From assembly GCA_016192345.1 (NCBI GenBank), contig JACPUH010000057.1, forward strand, positions 1 through 51,130: a stretch of 51,130 bases of DNA, given 5' to 3'. The translations under genes and the position numbers were made by a program. Shown in pieces: positions 37,077 through 46,533 of the stretch. How positions within the stretch are numbered: position 1 is the first letter of the stretch; the number at the start of each line of letters is the position of its first letter. The notes below the pieces were generated by a model. That model worked only from the letters and a program-made list of their open reading frames with translations. It had not been told where the DNA came from and searched no databases. Source of the DNA: Ignavibacteriales bacterium (GTDB taxonomy: Bacteria > Bacteroidota > Ignavibacteria > UBA10030).

Positions 37077-37143
37077 GAATTATTGCCCCTGAGCCCAGAG
37101 TGTTTCCCAGCAATGGGAGCAAGAATGCACAAAACCCGCTGCC

Positions 37144-37172
37144 TTGTTTATGGCACAACAATTGTCTAAATT
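37144..37172 (+). promoter_or_regulatory. Sigma-70-like promoter of the heme operon
   Basis: -35 TTGTTT (37144-37149) and -10 TAAATT (37167-37172) have a 17-base spacer. Transcription would begin near 37179, leaving about 20 bases before the GTG at 37199. This supports that start over the upstream ATG at 37100. Confidence 0.5.
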
Positions 37173-37198
37173 TTGAGAAATTAATAGCCGCTCAACAC

Positions 37199-38029
37199 GT
37201 GGAACACATTATCATTATTGACATTCTGAACATTGCCCTCCCTCTCCTGTACTTCCTGTTGGTCTGGGTGTACGGCAAGGCTTTTTTCGCCGATTTCCCC
37301 TGGGCGAGAGAGCTCAAGAGTAAGATCCTGTTCGGCATCATCCTGATTCACTTCGTGTATCTGCTGGACCGGACCTTCGTGTTCAATCACCCACCAGCCA
37401 CCACGATCTTTGAGATCCTGACGCTTCTTGCTTTCTCGGTGGCGGTCTCGTACGCATTCATCGAGCGTCTCTCGAGGGCGAAGGAGACGGGGTACTTTAT
37501 CCTGAACATCGCCTTCTTTTTTCAGATCGCCTCGTCCTTGTTCATCAAGGACCTCCTTGAAGTGCCTGATGTCCTCCGAAACCCCCTCTTCGGGCTCCAT
37601 GTCACATCCGCCCTGCTGGGATACGCCGCCATTACGATCTCGGCCGTCTATGGCTTCCTCTATTTAATGCTCTACCACGAAATCAGGGCCAGCAAGTTCG
37701 GGGTGATCTACAAGAAGCTCCCCAATCTCGAAACCCTGGAGCGCATGAGCTTTATCGCGATTACCATGGCATTCGGACTGCTCTCGCTGGCCATCCTCTT
37801 CGGCTTCATCTGGCTCCCAAAGGCGTTCGACGATTTTTCCTACCTGGACCCGAAACTGGTCGGCACACTCCTCATCTGGGCCATGTACGGCACTGGGATC
37901 ATCGCGAAAAAGAGGGGGGGCTGGACGGGGAGAAAAGTGATGCTCCTCTCCGTGTTTGGCTTCGTCTTCACCATCTTCTCGATGACCGTGGTCAACATGT
38001 TGTTCAGCAAGTTCCATAATTTCCACTGA
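37199..38029 (+). CDS. HemX/CcsA-like integral membrane protein
   Basis: Protein of 276 residues from a GTG start (VEHIIIIDILNIALPLL), chosen because a promoter sits just upstream; an ATG at 37100 would add 33 residues without similarity. About eight membrane helices are visible. The region GLHVTSALLGYAAITISAVYGFLYL is like the CcsA/CcmC cytochrome c assembly family, though the tryptophan-rich heme-handling WWD motif is not evident. In Bacillus a similar HemX lies next to hemA and lowers HemA levels. The position 30 bases before hemA favours that role; a cytochrome c assembly role cannot be excluded. Confidence 0.8.
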   Translation: MEHIIIIDILNIALPLLYFLLVWVYGKAFFADFPWARELKSKILFGIILIHFVYLLDRTFVFNHPPATTIFEILTLLAFSVAVSYAFIERLSRAKETGYFILNIAFFFQIASSLFIKDLLEVPDVLRNPLFGLHVTSALLGYAAITISAVYGFLYLMLYHEIRASKFGVIYKKLPNLETLERMSFIAITMAFGLLSLAILFGFIWLPKAFDDFSYLDPKLVGTLLIWAMYGTGIIAKKRGGWTGRKVMLLSVFGFVFTIFSMTVVNMLFSKFHNFH

Positions 38030-38059
38030 CGGGCAGGGACGGCATCCAAGCAACAAACC

Positions 38060-39343
38060 ATGAATCTCCTTTGTATAGGCATATCGCATCACACGGCCCC
38101 GCTGGAATTGCGGGAACGTCTCTGGTTTTCGGATGACGAGATCCGAGCGGCATTGCCGAAGTTGAAGGAGGCCGGCTTTCACGAATGCGTCCTGTTCTCC
38201 ACCTGCAACCGCACGGAGCTGTACGTGTTCACCACCGAAGCCGACTTCCGTGTCGATTTCCTGAAAAAGTTCCTGATCGAACAGAAGTCCGCCCGATCCC
38301 ATATCAACGAAGAGAACCTGTTCTCCTATTTCGCCAGCGGGGCGGCGGAACATCTCTTTCGCGTCGCGTCGGGGATTGATTCGATGATCGTAGGGGATGT
38401 GCAAATCCTCTCGCAGGTCAAATCCGGCTTCAACCTCGCTCTTGCCACGGGGACAGCGGGGTTCTTCATGAACAAGCTGTTCCAGTCCGCCCTTCACATC
38501 GGCAAACGATCGCGCAGGGAAACCCATATTTCAGAAGGGGCAGTCTCCGTCAGCTATGCCGCGGTCGAGCTCGCCCAGAGGATCTTTGACGATCTGGGTT
38601 CGAAGAAAGCCCTCGTCATCGGCGCGGGGGACACGGCCCAACTCACCGCCAAGCATCTGCTCGGCAAAGGGATCGGCAAGCTCTTCATCACCAACCGGAC
38701 GCATGAACGGGCGGAGCTGCTTGCGAAGATGTCGGGGGGAACGGTCATCCCCTTTGAGCACTTCACCGAACGCCTCGCGGAAATCGACATTATCATCGCA
38801 TCGGTCAATGCGGACAAGTATATTCTGGAAAAAACCGACATCGAGCGCATGAACAAAGGCCGGCATGGCAGCGCATTGTTCCTGATCGATATTGGCGTGC
38901 CGCGGAACATCGACCCGGAAGCAAAAGACCTGGACAACGTATTTTTGTACGATCTCGACAGCCTGAACGGCCTCGTCCATGAGAATGTCGAAAAGCGGGA
39001 AGCAGAGATCCCCAGGATCAGGGAAATCATCGGCGAGGAGCTCGCCATCCTCTTCCAATGGCACTCCGCGCTGCAGGCAAGTCCTACCATTGCGGCCCTG
39101 ACGCAACTCCTCGAACAAATCCGCAAGGAGGAGGTTGAAAAAAACATCCATCGGTTCGCACCGCAGGACCAGGAACTGATCGAGCTTGTCACACGGCGAA
39201 TCGTCAACAAGATCCTCCACACCCCGATCGTCAACCTGAAGAACGGTCACGACGAATCCCACAACGACCGTCTGACCAAGATCAGCATCATCCGGAAACT
39301 CTTTGGGCTGGATGCGCGCAAGGAGCGCTCGCATGCCGGTTGA
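38060..39343 (+). CDS. hemA: Glutamyl-tRNA reductase
   Basis: First committed step of the C5 heme pathway: NADPH reduction of glutamyl-tRNA to glutamate-1-semialdehyde. It has 427 residues. GISHHTAPLELRERL at the N-terminus, the active-site Cys in FSTCNRTELY near residue 49, GVASGIDSMIVGD near 115 as RVASGIDSMIVGD, the NADPH site ALVIGAGDTAQL near 190, and IDIGVPRNIDPEAKDL near 275 are all present. The C-terminal helical dimerisation region follows. hemL (glutamate-1-semialdehyde aminotransferase) is not in the window. Confidence 0.98.
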   Translation: MNLLCIGISHHTAPLELRERLWFSDDEIRAALPKLKEAGFHECVLFSTCNRTELYVFTTEADFRVDFLKKFLIEQKSARSHINEENLFSYFASGAAEHLFRVASGIDSMIVGDVQILSQVKSGFNLALATGTAGFFMNKLFQSALHIGKRSRRETHISEGAVSVSYAAVELAQRIFDDLGSKKALVIGAGDTAQLTAKHLLGKGIGKLFITNRTHERAELLAKMSGGTVIPFEHFTERLAEIDIIIASVNADKYILEKTDIERMNKGRHGSALFLIDIGVPRNIDPEAKDLDNVFLYDLDSLNGLVHENVEKREAEIPRIREIIGEELAILFQWHSALQASPTIAALTQLLEQIRKEEVEKNIHRFAPQDQELIELVTRRIVNKILHTPIVNLKNGHDESHNDRLTKISIIRKLFGLDARKERSHAG

Positions 39344-40298
39344 TCGGATCGTGATCGGGACGCGGGGGAGCGAACTGGCACTCTGGCAGAGCAGGTTCAT
39401 CCAATCGAGGTTGACCGAACTCTTCCCGTCGTGCTCGGTTGAGCTTATCGTCATCAAAACACTCGGCGACAAGATCCTCGATTTCCCCCTTTCCAAAATC
39501 GGCGACAAAGGACTCTTTACGAAGGAGCTTGAAAAAGCGCTCCTCGATGGTGCCATTGACCTCGCCGTTCACAGCCTGAAAGATATCCCCACGCTTCTCC
39601 CTGCAGGGCTGACCCTGGGAGCGATCACGGAGCGGGAGGATGTGCGGGACGTCTTTCTCGCGCACCCGGCCAAATCGTATCGCAGCCTTGCGGAGGTCCC
39701 TCAAGGGGGAACCATCGCCACCGGGAGCCTTCGCAGGAAATGCCAGCTACTCCATCTCCGACCGGATCTCCGTATTGTGGATCTCCGCGGCAACCTCAAC
39801 ACGAGGATGAAGAAACTGGAGAACTCGCCATGGGACGGCATGCTGCTCGCCTACGCGGGACTCAAACGGCTCGGATGGGAGAAACACATGACCGAGATTC
39901 TCTCATGCGATACTCTTCTTCCCGCCGTCGGGCAGGGGGCGCTCGGGATAGAAATACGCAAGGACAATAGCCGCCTCAAGACCATGATTCGAAAGCTGCA
40001 CCACGCCCCAACGGCCCGGAGCGTCCTGGCCGAACGGGCTCTCCTTCGCCACCTTGAAGGTGGATGCCAGGTGCCGATCGGGACGTTTGGAAGATTGGAA
40101 GACGGGAGACTCCGCCTCGATGCCCTTGTGGGGAGCCTCGATGGAAAACGCATTGTGCGCGGGCATATCACAGGCGACCCGGATCGATCCGAATATCTGG
40201 GAGTGGAGTTGGCAAAACAACTCCTCGAGCGCGGGGCCCGCGAGATCCTCGATGCGATACGGGGACAGGGAACAACCATCACCGGTGTAGAGGTTTAA
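39333..40298 (+). CDS. hemC: Porphobilinogen deaminase (hydroxymethylbilane synthase)
   Basis: Polymerises four porphobilinogens into hydroxymethylbilane. It has 321 residues. The ATG at 39333 overlaps the hemA stop by 11 bases and is preceded by AAGGAG, so the two are translationally coupled. IGTRGSELALWQSRF near the start, KDIPTLLPAGL near 85, GSLRRKCQLLHLRPDL near 130, and the dipyrromethane-cofactor Cys in HLEGGCQVPIG near 245 are intact. hemB, the preceding step, is missing from this window. Confidence 0.98.
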   Translation: MPVDRIVIGTRGSELALWQSRFIQSRLTELFPSCSVELIVIKTLGDKILDFPLSKIGDKGLFTKELEKALLDGAIDLAVHSLKDIPTLLPAGLTLGAITEREDVRDVFLAHPAKSYRSLAEVPQGGTIATGSLRRKCQLLHLRPDLRIVDLRGNLNTRMKKLENSPWDGMLLAYAGLKRLGWEKHMTEILSCDTLLPAVGQGALGIEIRKDNSRLKTMIRKLHHAPTARSVLAERALLRHLEGGCQVPIGTFGRLEDGRLRLDALVGSLDGKRIVRGHITGDPDRSEYLGVELAKQLLERGAREILDAIRGQGTTITGVEV

Positions 40299-40300
40299 CC

Positions 40301-41071
40301 ATGCCCCTGAGCGGCAAAACCGTCCTCATCACCCGGCCCCCCGACGCGGACACTTCCTTTGACCGGCTCCTGGAAGCCCGGAGCGCACGCGTCGTCCACC
40401 TCCCGGCCATCCGGATTGTCGATCCGGATTCGTGGGAGGATTGTGACCGGACCATCATCAACCTTCGGGGATACGACGGTGTCTTCTTTACCAGCAGAAA
40501 CGGAGTCCGGAAATTCCTGCAGCGCATCGATACACTCAACCCGGCGGTGAGGTCGATCCTCGCCAACCGTCGCGTCTACGCTGTGGGGGAAAAAACGGAG
40601 ACCGCCCTGGAAGAGGCGGGTATTCCCGTTGCCATGACGCCCGAAGTATTCTCCGGCGAAGAATTGGCAAAGATGTTTTCCGGAGAAGCTGTGGAAGGAA
40701 AGAGGTTCCTCTTTCCCCAAAGCAATATCGGGAAGGATATCCTTCCCAAGGCCCTCCGCTCACTCAATGCAGTTGTCGATGAGGTGATCGTCTATAAAAC
40801 CGTCAGCCCGAAACAGACCGAACTCGAAGAAGTCCGCAATGGGCTGGTGAACGGAACCATCGACGTCGTCACCTTCTTCAGTCCCTCCGCCGTCAGGAAC
40901 TTCCTGCAGATGATGGGGACGAAATGCCTGGAGCGTACTGCCGTCGCGGTCATCGGTCCGACAACCGCTGCGGCCGCGAAAAGCCTCGGTATCGAGGTCC
41001 AAATCGTCTCAAAGCAAGCGACCGCGGAGTCTCTTGTCGAAACGCTGGAAGAACAGATCGAACCACGCTGA
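40301..41071 (+). CDS. hemD: Uroporphyrinogen-III synthase
   Basis: Closes hydroxymethylbilane with inversion of ring D. It has 256 residues and the typical poorly conserved two-domain HUP-like fold: VLITRPPDADTSFDRLLEAR near the start, GVFFTSRNGVRKFLQ near 55, YAVGEKTETALEEAG near 95, DVVTFFSPSAVRNFLQ near 190 and AVIGPTTAAAAKSLGI near 220. The start lies two bases after the hemC stop and the stop 8 bases before hemE, so the reading order is fixed by tight coupling. Confidence 0.94.
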   Translation: MPLSGKTVLITRPPDADTSFDRLLEARSARVVHLPAIRIVDPDSWEDCDRTIINLRGYDGVFFTSRNGVRKFLQRIDTLNPAVRSILANRRVYAVGEKTETALEEAGIPVAMTPEVFSGEELAKMFSGEAVEGKRFLFPQSNIGKDILPKALRSLNAVVDEVIVYKTVSPKQTELEEVRNGLVNGTIDVVTFFSPSAVRNFLQMMGTKCLERTAVAVIGPTTAAAAKSLGIEVQIVSKQATAESLVETLEEQIEPR

Positions 41072-41079
41072 GCATACTT

Positions 41080-42123
41080 ATGACCAACGATTTATTTCTG
41101 CGGGCTTGTCGTCGTGAAGAGGTGGAACGCACACCCGTCTGGATGATGCGCCAGGCCGGCCGTTACCTCCCCGAATACCGGGCTATCCGTGAGAAGACCG
41201 ATTTTCTGACCCTTTGCAAGACTCCCGAGCTGGCGGCCGAGGTGTCTCTCCAGCCCGTCGATCTTATCGGTGTGGATGCTTGCATAATTTTTTCGGATAT
41301 CCTTGTCGTTCCCGAGGCGATGGGGATGGAACTGATCGTGGAGGAGGGAAAGGGAGGGCCGCGCTTCCCCTCGCCGATCCGTTCCAGGGGAGAGATCGAG
41401 GCGTTGGGCGTCCCTGATCCGAACAGCGCGTTGAGGTTCGTCATGGATGCGTTACGGCTTGCGCGGAAACGGCTCGATGGAAGGGTACCTTTGATCGGGT
41501 TTGCCGGGTCACCGTGGACGCTCGCCACGTATATGGTGGAGGGAAAGGGATCCAAAACCTTCCGCCATCTCAAAGAGCTGGTGTATTCAAATCCCAGGGA
41601 CGCACATTTCCTTCTCGAAAAGCTTGCCCGATCCGTGGCGGCTTACCTGAACGCCCAGATCGAGGCGGGAGCGCAGGCCGTGCAAATCTTTGACACGTGG
41701 GGCGGGATCCTGCCGCCGGATGAGTTCCGGGAGTTTTCTCTGCGGTACATCCAACAGGTTCTTCAACTGCTCAGGCGCAACGGAGCGCCCGTGATCGTCT
41801 TTTGCAAAGACTGCTCGCACTCCCTCGAGGCCATCGCGGACACCGGCCCGGAGGTCATCGGCCTTGACTGGACCATGGACATCGGCAAAGCGCGGATGAT
41901 GGTGGGAAGCTCGGTTGCCCTTCAGGGGAACCTCGACCCCACAATGCTGTACGCTCCACCGGAAAAGATCCGTCAAGGGGTCAAATCGATACTGGAAAAA
42001 TTCGGCAAAGGTTCCGGACATATTTTCAACCTGGGCCATGGGATCCTACCGGATATTCCGGTGGAACACGCCAAAGCATTGATTCTGGCGGTCAAGGAGG
42101 AGAGTCCGAAGTACCACCGTTAG
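41080..42123 (+). CDS. hemE: Uroporphyrinogen decarboxylase
   Basis: Removes four acetate carboxyls to give coproporphyrinogen III. It has 347 residues. The signature RTPVWMMRQAGRYLPEYR near residue 15, the ACIIFSDILVVPEAMGM segment near 68, GFAGSPWTLATYMVEGKGS near 140, IFDTWGGILPPDEF near 205 and FNLGHGILPDIP near 315 with the catalytic His are all present. The start follows the hemD stop by 8 bases. A palindromic repeat fills the gap to the next gene. Confidence 0.98.
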   Translation: MTNDLFLRACRREEVERTPVWMMRQAGRYLPEYRAIREKTDFLTLCKTPELAAEVSLQPVDLIGVDACIIFSDILVVPEAMGMELIVEEGKGGPRFPSPIRSRGEIEALGVPDPNSALRFVMDALRLARKRLDGRVPLIGFAGSPWTLATYMVEGKGSKTFRHLKELVYSNPRDAHFLLEKLARSVAAYLNAQIEAGAQAVQIFDTWGGILPPDEFREFSLRYIQQVLQLLRRNGAPVIVFCKDCSHSLEAIADTGPEVIGLDWTMDIGKARMMVGSSVALQGNLDPTMLYAPPEKIRQGVKSILEKFGKGSGHIFNLGHGILPDIPVEHAKALILAVKEESPKYHR

Positions 42124-42132
42124 AGTAGTACA

Positions 42133-42195
42133 CCAACGAATCTCCGCGAATCTACACAAAGGCAAGATTAGTGAAAATTCGTGGAGATTAGTGGG
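42133..42195. repeat. Second family of imperfect palindromic repeat
   Basis: The left arm (42133-42161, core CGAATCTCCGCGAATCT) and right arm (42167-42195, core ATTCGTGGAGATTAGTGG) are reverse complements with about nine mismatches in 29. It sits between hemE and the S9 peptidase gene and could act as an mRNA hairpin within the heme operon. It differs from the 3090 and 34648 family. Confidence 0.65.
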
Positions 42196-42267
42196 AAAAA
42201 AATCAACCAGTGAACTCCCTCGTTTCGCTCGTTATTCATTCACCCACTTCCAGAACGAGATTCCTTT

Positions 42268-44505
42268 ATGAAACACATTCGTTTCGCCCTGTCGCGCAGC
42301 GCGCTCGTGGTACTGCTCCTCACTCTGTTCGGGGAAATTGTGCTTACCCAATCGGCAAAGAGACCGATGACGTTTATGGATATTCTCGAGATGCGATCCG
42401 TGGGAAGTCCGGCTGTCAGTCCCGACGGTCGATGGTTGCTCTACACCTATTCCATCCCTGATTGGAAAACCGCAAAGAGCTCCACAGACGTTTACGTTGT
42501 GTCGATGGAAGAAGGGTTCTCGTCGGCAAAGCAACTGACCTTCACCAAAGACAAGAACGAAACGACACCCCGGTGGATACCGAAGGGGGCCGGATTCGTC
42601 TTCTCCTCCAACCGAGACGCCGCCGAGGGGAAGGCCGTCAACCAGTTGTATTTCATGAAAACGGATGGGGGTGAAGCCATAAAAATCACCGATGCGAAAG
42701 AGGGTGTTGGGCAGTTTGCCTTCAGCAAAGATGGGAAGCGGCTCGCGTTTTCCGCAGGCAAAGAGGATGAACGGCAGATCTGGGTTCTCCCCGTGGAGGA
42801 GATTGAGAGCGGAAAGCCGGAGCAGTTGACCAAACACACAACCCCGATCACCACATGGCAATTCTCTCCGGACAGCAAGAAGATCTATTTCCTCTCTCCC
42901 GACAGCCTCGACAAGGCGAACAAACAGCGAAAGGAGAAAAAGTTTGACGTGCGCATCCGGAATGAAGACGTTCCTCCGGTCCATCTCTGGTCATTCGATC
43001 TCGATTCCAGAAAAGTCACCCGCCTTACCTCGTCACCGGAATACACGGTCAGCGACGTCCGGATTTCCGACAATGCGCAATGGGTCGGGTTTCGGGGCAC
43101 ATCGAACAATCGGTACCTTAAAACGGTGACAGAGGCCACGACGTACAGCGACCTCTACTTGCTGGAAGTGTCGTCGGGAATCATCGAACGTCTGACAAAT
43201 AACAAGGAGATCGGCGAGAGCGCCTTGAGCTTTTCGCCCGACGGGTCGATGATCGCATTTTCCGCGGACAACGACTTTACGTACTTCCGGGACAACAAGA
43301 TCTATCTCCGGCGAACCGCGGACCGCGGCGGCAAATGGAGAAAGATCGGCAACGAGTTCGACTGGGATCAGTCCATCGGATTCTGGTCCGGGGACGGCAA
43401 GACGATTTATTTCAACGAGGGGTGGAAAGCGACAAACCAGCTTTTTGCCATCTCCGTTGAGAGTGGAAACGTCAGCCGGCTCACAGGTGTGAGGGGATCA
43501 TTATCCACAACGCAGGACCAGGAAACCAAGACGCTCCTCCTGACGTATTCCGATCCCTCGACGCCGTCGAACATCTATACGGTTTCCTCCCTCGACCGGA
43601 TCGGGGAGCAGGCAACCTGGAAACAATTGACCAATACAAATCCCCAAGTTGAAGGCATCGCCCTCGGGGAAGCGGAAGAGATCACATGGAAATCCCTCGA
43701 TGGAACCATGATCGGAGGCGTCCTTGTGAAACCGGTCGGGTATGAGCGCGGGAAACGGTATCCGCTCATCGTCCAGATCCATGGCGGTCCTGCAGGCGCC
43801 TCAATCCTGAATTTCAGCAGCAGTTACACGACCTATTCCCAGGTCTATGCGGGCGCGGGCTACGCCGTCCTGTTGCCCAATTACCGCGGGTCCACCAACT
43901 ATGGAGAAACGTTCCGGATGGAGATCAGCGGCGATTACTTCCGCCGTGGATACGAGGATATTATGACAGGGGTCGACCACCTCATCAGCACCGGGTTGGT
44001 GGACAAGGAGAAGCTTGGGTCCATGGGATGGTCGGCAGGCGGCCACTGGTCCAACTGGATCCTCACCCACACGGACCGGTTCAAAGCCATCTCCTCTGGA
44101 GCAGGAACCATGAACTGGATCTCGATGTACGCCCAAACGGACATTCAACGGGGACGGGAATATTACTTCAAGGGAAAACCGTACGACCGCTTTGACCATT
44201 ACTGGGATGTTTCACCGCTGAAGTACATCAAGAACGCAAAGACGCCCACCCTGATCCACGTCGTGGATGGCGATCCGCGCGTCCCGCGACCCCAGAGCGA
44301 GGAGTTGTACATGGCCCTCGTCAAGCTTGGCGTGCCCACCGAGTTCTTTGTCTATCCCGGCACGACCCATGGGATTACGGAACCGCGAAACCAGCTCGTG
44401 AAGATGGTCTCCGAATTCAACTGGATGGAACGATGGATCCGGGGCAAGAAGGGGTGGTTCGAGTGGGAGGAATTGCTCGGCACCCTCAAGGAGGAGAAGG
44501 AATAA
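42268..44505 (+). CDS. S9 family prolyl-oligopeptidase-like serine peptidase
   Basis: Protein of 745 residues, probably exported: the N-terminus MKHIRFALSRSALVVLLLTLFGEIVLTQS (parts MKHIRFALSR, VVLLLTLF) is a signal peptide. Residues 35-470 form WD40-like beta-propeller blades with repeated SPDGRW- and SPDSKK-type turns. The alpha/beta-hydrolase domain follows: oxyanion strand VQIHGGPAGAS near 500, nucleophile Ser in GSMGWSAGGHWSNWI near 589, Asp in DGDPRVPRPQSEEL near 668 and His in YPGTTHGI near 701. The triad is complete. It is an odd passenger between hemE and hemF, with no known heme role. Confidence 0.93.
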   Translation: MKHIRFALSRSALVVLLLTLFGEIVLTQSAKRPMTFMDILEMRSVGSPAVSPDGRWLLYTYSIPDWKTAKSSTDVYVVSMEEGFSSAKQLTFTKDKNETTPRWIPKGAGFVFSSNRDAAEGKAVNQLYFMKTDGGEAIKITDAKEGVGQFAFSKDGKRLAFSAGKEDERQIWVLPVEEIESGKPEQLTKHTTPITTWQFSPDSKKIYFLSPDSLDKANKQRKEKKFDVRIRNEDVPPVHLWSFDLDSRKVTRLTSSPEYTVSDVRISDNAQWVGFRGTSNNRYLKTVTEATTYSDLYLLEVSSGIIERLTNNKEIGESALSFSPDGSMIAFSADNDFTYFRDNKIYLRRTADRGGKWRKIGNEFDWDQSIGFWSGDGKTIYFNEGWKATNQLFAISVESGNVSRLTGVRGSLSTTQDQETKTLLLTYSDPSTPSNIYTVSSLDRIGEQATWKQLTNTNPQVEGIALGEAEEITWKSLDGTMIGGVLVKPVGYERGKRYPLIVQIHGGPAGASILNFSSSYTTYSQVYAGAGYAVLLPNYRGSTNYGETFRMEISGDYFRRGYEDIMTGVDHLISTGLVDKEKLGSMGWSAGGHWSNWILTHTDRFKAISSGAGTMNWISMYAQTDIQRGREYYFKGKPYDRFDHYWDVSPLKYIKNAKTPTLIHVVDGDPRVPRPQSEELYMALVKLGVPTEFFVYPGTTHGITEPRNQLVKMVSEFNWMERWIRGKKGWFEWEELLGTLKEEKE

Positions 44506-44570
44506 ACTATCGGTGTCCATCCGTGGCACAATACCAAAGACATCCTTTCTGAATAGTAATTGATCGGAAC

Positions 44571-45464
44571 GTGAGTACAACACAAAAAGAGCGTCTCTCC
44601 ATTTTTTTTATGGACCTTCAGACCCTCCTTTGCAGGAAGCTGGAGGAACTTGACGGCAAGGCGCGCTTTGCCGAAGATTGGTGGGAACATCACAGCGGCG
44701 GGGGGGGCAGAACCTGTGTGATCCAGGAGGGGAACGTGTTCGAGAAAGGGGCCGTGAACACGTCGGCCATCTCGACCAAGCTCACTCCTCTTCTGGCGGA
44801 ACGGATGAAGGTCTCCCCGCAGGAGATCTTCGCCACCGGCGTGTCGCTCATCCTCCATCCTTCCAGCCCGATGATCCCGACGGTGCATGCGAACTTTCGC
44901 TACCTTGAACTCCAGGACGGTAGTTTCTGGTTCGGCGGAGGGGCGGACCTTACACCGTACTATCTCTTTGAAGAGGATGCTCACCACTTCCATGCCGTCT
45001 GGAAGACGGTCTGCGAGCAGTACAATTCCGGATCGTACGAACGGTTCAAGGAAGCGTGTGACGAATATTTTTTCCTCAAGCACCGCCTCGAAGCACGCGG
45101 GATCGGGGGGATTTTCTTTGATTACCTGAAGGGGGACTTCGAGAAAGTCTTCAGCTTTGTCCGCTCATGCGCCGAGTCGTTCCTCAAAGCCTACCTCCCC
45201 ATTGTCGAGCGCCGCTTTCATGAACCGTGGGGTGAGCGGGAGAAAAACTGGCAGCTTTTCCGCCGCGGCCGGTACGTCGAGTTTAATCTCATCTATGACC
45301 GTGGCACACTGTTCGGACTTGAGACGCAGGGGCGGACGGAGTCGATTCTCCTTTCCCTCCCCCCTCTTGTCCGATGGGGCTATAACATCAAACCGGAGCG
45401 TGGCTCCAAAGAGGAGCAACTGATCAAGGTCTTGAGAAGCCCGCGCAACTGGATGGAACTGTAA
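44571..45464 (+). CDS. hemF: Oxygen-dependent coproporphyrinogen III oxidase
   Basis: Oxidatively decarboxylates coproporphyrinogen III to protoporphyrinogen IX with O2. It has 297 residues from a GTG start at 44571, which matches the family N-terminus (KERLSIFFMDLQTLLCRKLEEL); an ATG at 44610 would cut this. Strong motifs are GGGGRTCVIQEGNVFEKGAVN near 43 (in two parts), HPSSPMIPTVHANFRYLE near 95, WFGGGADLTPYYLFEEDAHH near 122, FLKHRLEARGIGGIFFDY near 175 and GRYVEFNLIYDRGTLFGL near 240. Indicates aerobic heme synthesis; no hemN is seen here. Confidence 0.98.
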   Translation: MSTTQKERLSIFFMDLQTLLCRKLEELDGKARFAEDWWEHHSGGGGRTCVIQEGNVFEKGAVNTSAISTKLTPLLAERMKVSPQEIFATGVSLILHPSSPMIPTVHANFRYLELQDGSFWFGGGADLTPYYLFEEDAHHFHAVWKTVCEQYNSGSYERFKEACDEYFFLKHRLEARGIGGIFFDYLKGDFEKVFSFVRSCAESFLKAYLPIVERRFHEPWGEREKNWQLFRRGRYVEFNLIYDRGTLFGLETQGRTESILLSLPPLVRWGYNIKPERGSKEEQLIKVLRSPRNWMEL

Positions 45465-45489
45465 TATCAACGCGAGAGACAGCTTACCC

Positions 45490-46533
45490 ATGGCATCAAA
45501 AAAAACTGCAGTCGTCGTTTTCCAACTTGGCGGACCCGACTCGACGGAGGCTGTCGAGCCCTTCCTCTTTAACCTGTTTATGGACCCGGATATTATCGAT
45601 TTCCCTCTGGCGAATCTCGTCCGGAAACCGCTCGCACGGTATGTCGCGCGCAAGAGATCCCACCATGTTGCGGAGCATTACGGGGAAATTGGAGGAAAAT
45701 CCCCCATTCTCGAGCTTACCACGGCGCAAGCCGAAGCGCTGGAACGCGCCTTGAAACCCAAACTGGACGCCAAAGTCTTTATCGCGATGCGCTACTGGCA
45801 TCCCCTGACGGAAGCCGCAATCCGGCAGGTCAAAGCAGGCTCCTTTGACGAAGTCATCCTTCTTCCTTTGTACCCTCAATGTTCCATCACCACAAGCGGA
45901 TCAAGTCTGAATGAATGGCACCGGCAATCCAAAAAACTCGGATTGCAGGACATCCCCCAGAAGCTTGTTCACCAGTATTTCGATCATCCCCTGTATATCG
46001 AAGCCATGGTGGAGAACATCAACAAGGCGCTTGGGGAATTCCGGGGGTACGATCCGGAATCGGTCCATTTGCTGTTCAGCGCGCATGGGGTCCCGGTGTC
46101 GATCATCCAGCGTGGCGATCCTTACCAGCGGCACATCGAAGAGACCGTTCGACTGGTTCTTCAAAAGGGGGCTTGGCGCCATCCTCATACCCTCTGTTAC
46201 CAGAGCAAGGTGGGTCCGGCGCGATGGCTTGAGCCCTCGCTAACAGGGACCGTCAGCGATCTTGCAACAAGGGGAGTGAAGAACATGGTGGTTGTCCCGG
46301 TGGCGTTTGTCACCGACCATATCGAAACGCTACACGAGATTAACATCGAGGAACGGGAAGGAGCGGAGAAGCTGGGCGTTGAAAAGTTTGTCATGATGCC
46401 CGCGCTGAACGATCATCCAAAGTTCATTGCAGCGCTGGCGGATGAGGTGCTGAAGCTTGCCGCGGGCGACAGCAGGAATGAATCCCATCGATGCGAATGT
46501 CGCGCAGCGGTCCTGCGCCGGGGAGGGTCGTGA
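45490..46533 (+). CDS. hemH: Ferrochelatase
   Basis: Inserts Fe(II) into protoporphyrin IX. It has 347 residues. VVVFQLGGPDSTEAVEPFL at the start, MRYWHPLTEAAIRQ near 100, LLPLYPQCSITTSGSS near 125, the catalytic His in LLFSAHGVPVSII near 198, and PVAFVTDHIETLHEINIE near 275 with the His/Glu proton path are intact. The last 15 residues include CECRAAVL, a Cys pair of unknown meaning. The stop TGA shares two bases with the GTG start of the next gene. Confidence 0.97.
   Translation: MASKKTAVVVFQLGGPDSTEAVEPFLFNLFMDPDIIDFPLANLVRKPLARYVARKRSHHVAEHYGEIGGKSPILELTTAQAEALERALKPKLDAKVFIAMRYWHPLTEAAIRQVKAGSFDEVILLPLYPQCSITTSGSSLNEWHRQSKKLGLQDIPQKLVHQYFDHPLYIEAMVENINKALGEFRGYDPESVHLLFSAHGVPVSIIQRGDPYQRHIEETVRLVLQKGAWRHPHTLCYQSKVGPARWLEPSLTGTVSDLATRGVKNMVVVPVAFVTDHIETLHEINIEEREGAEKLGVEKFVMMPALNDHPKFIAALADEVLKLAAGDSRNESHRCECRAAVLRRGGS

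Noticed and set aside
37664-38527. 287-codon minus-strand frame opposite the hemX-like gene and hemA
   Set aside because: It runs antisense across two well-supported genes and has a charged, motif-free product.
39303-39343. Upstream ATG of hemC inside hemA
   Set aside because: The ATG at 39333 has the AAGGAG ribosome site and gives the family N-terminus; the extra ten codons have no similarity.
44506-44570. Possible third repeat family (GGTGTCCATCCGTGG) before hemF
   Set aside because: Only one short copy in the window and no inverted or tandem partner.
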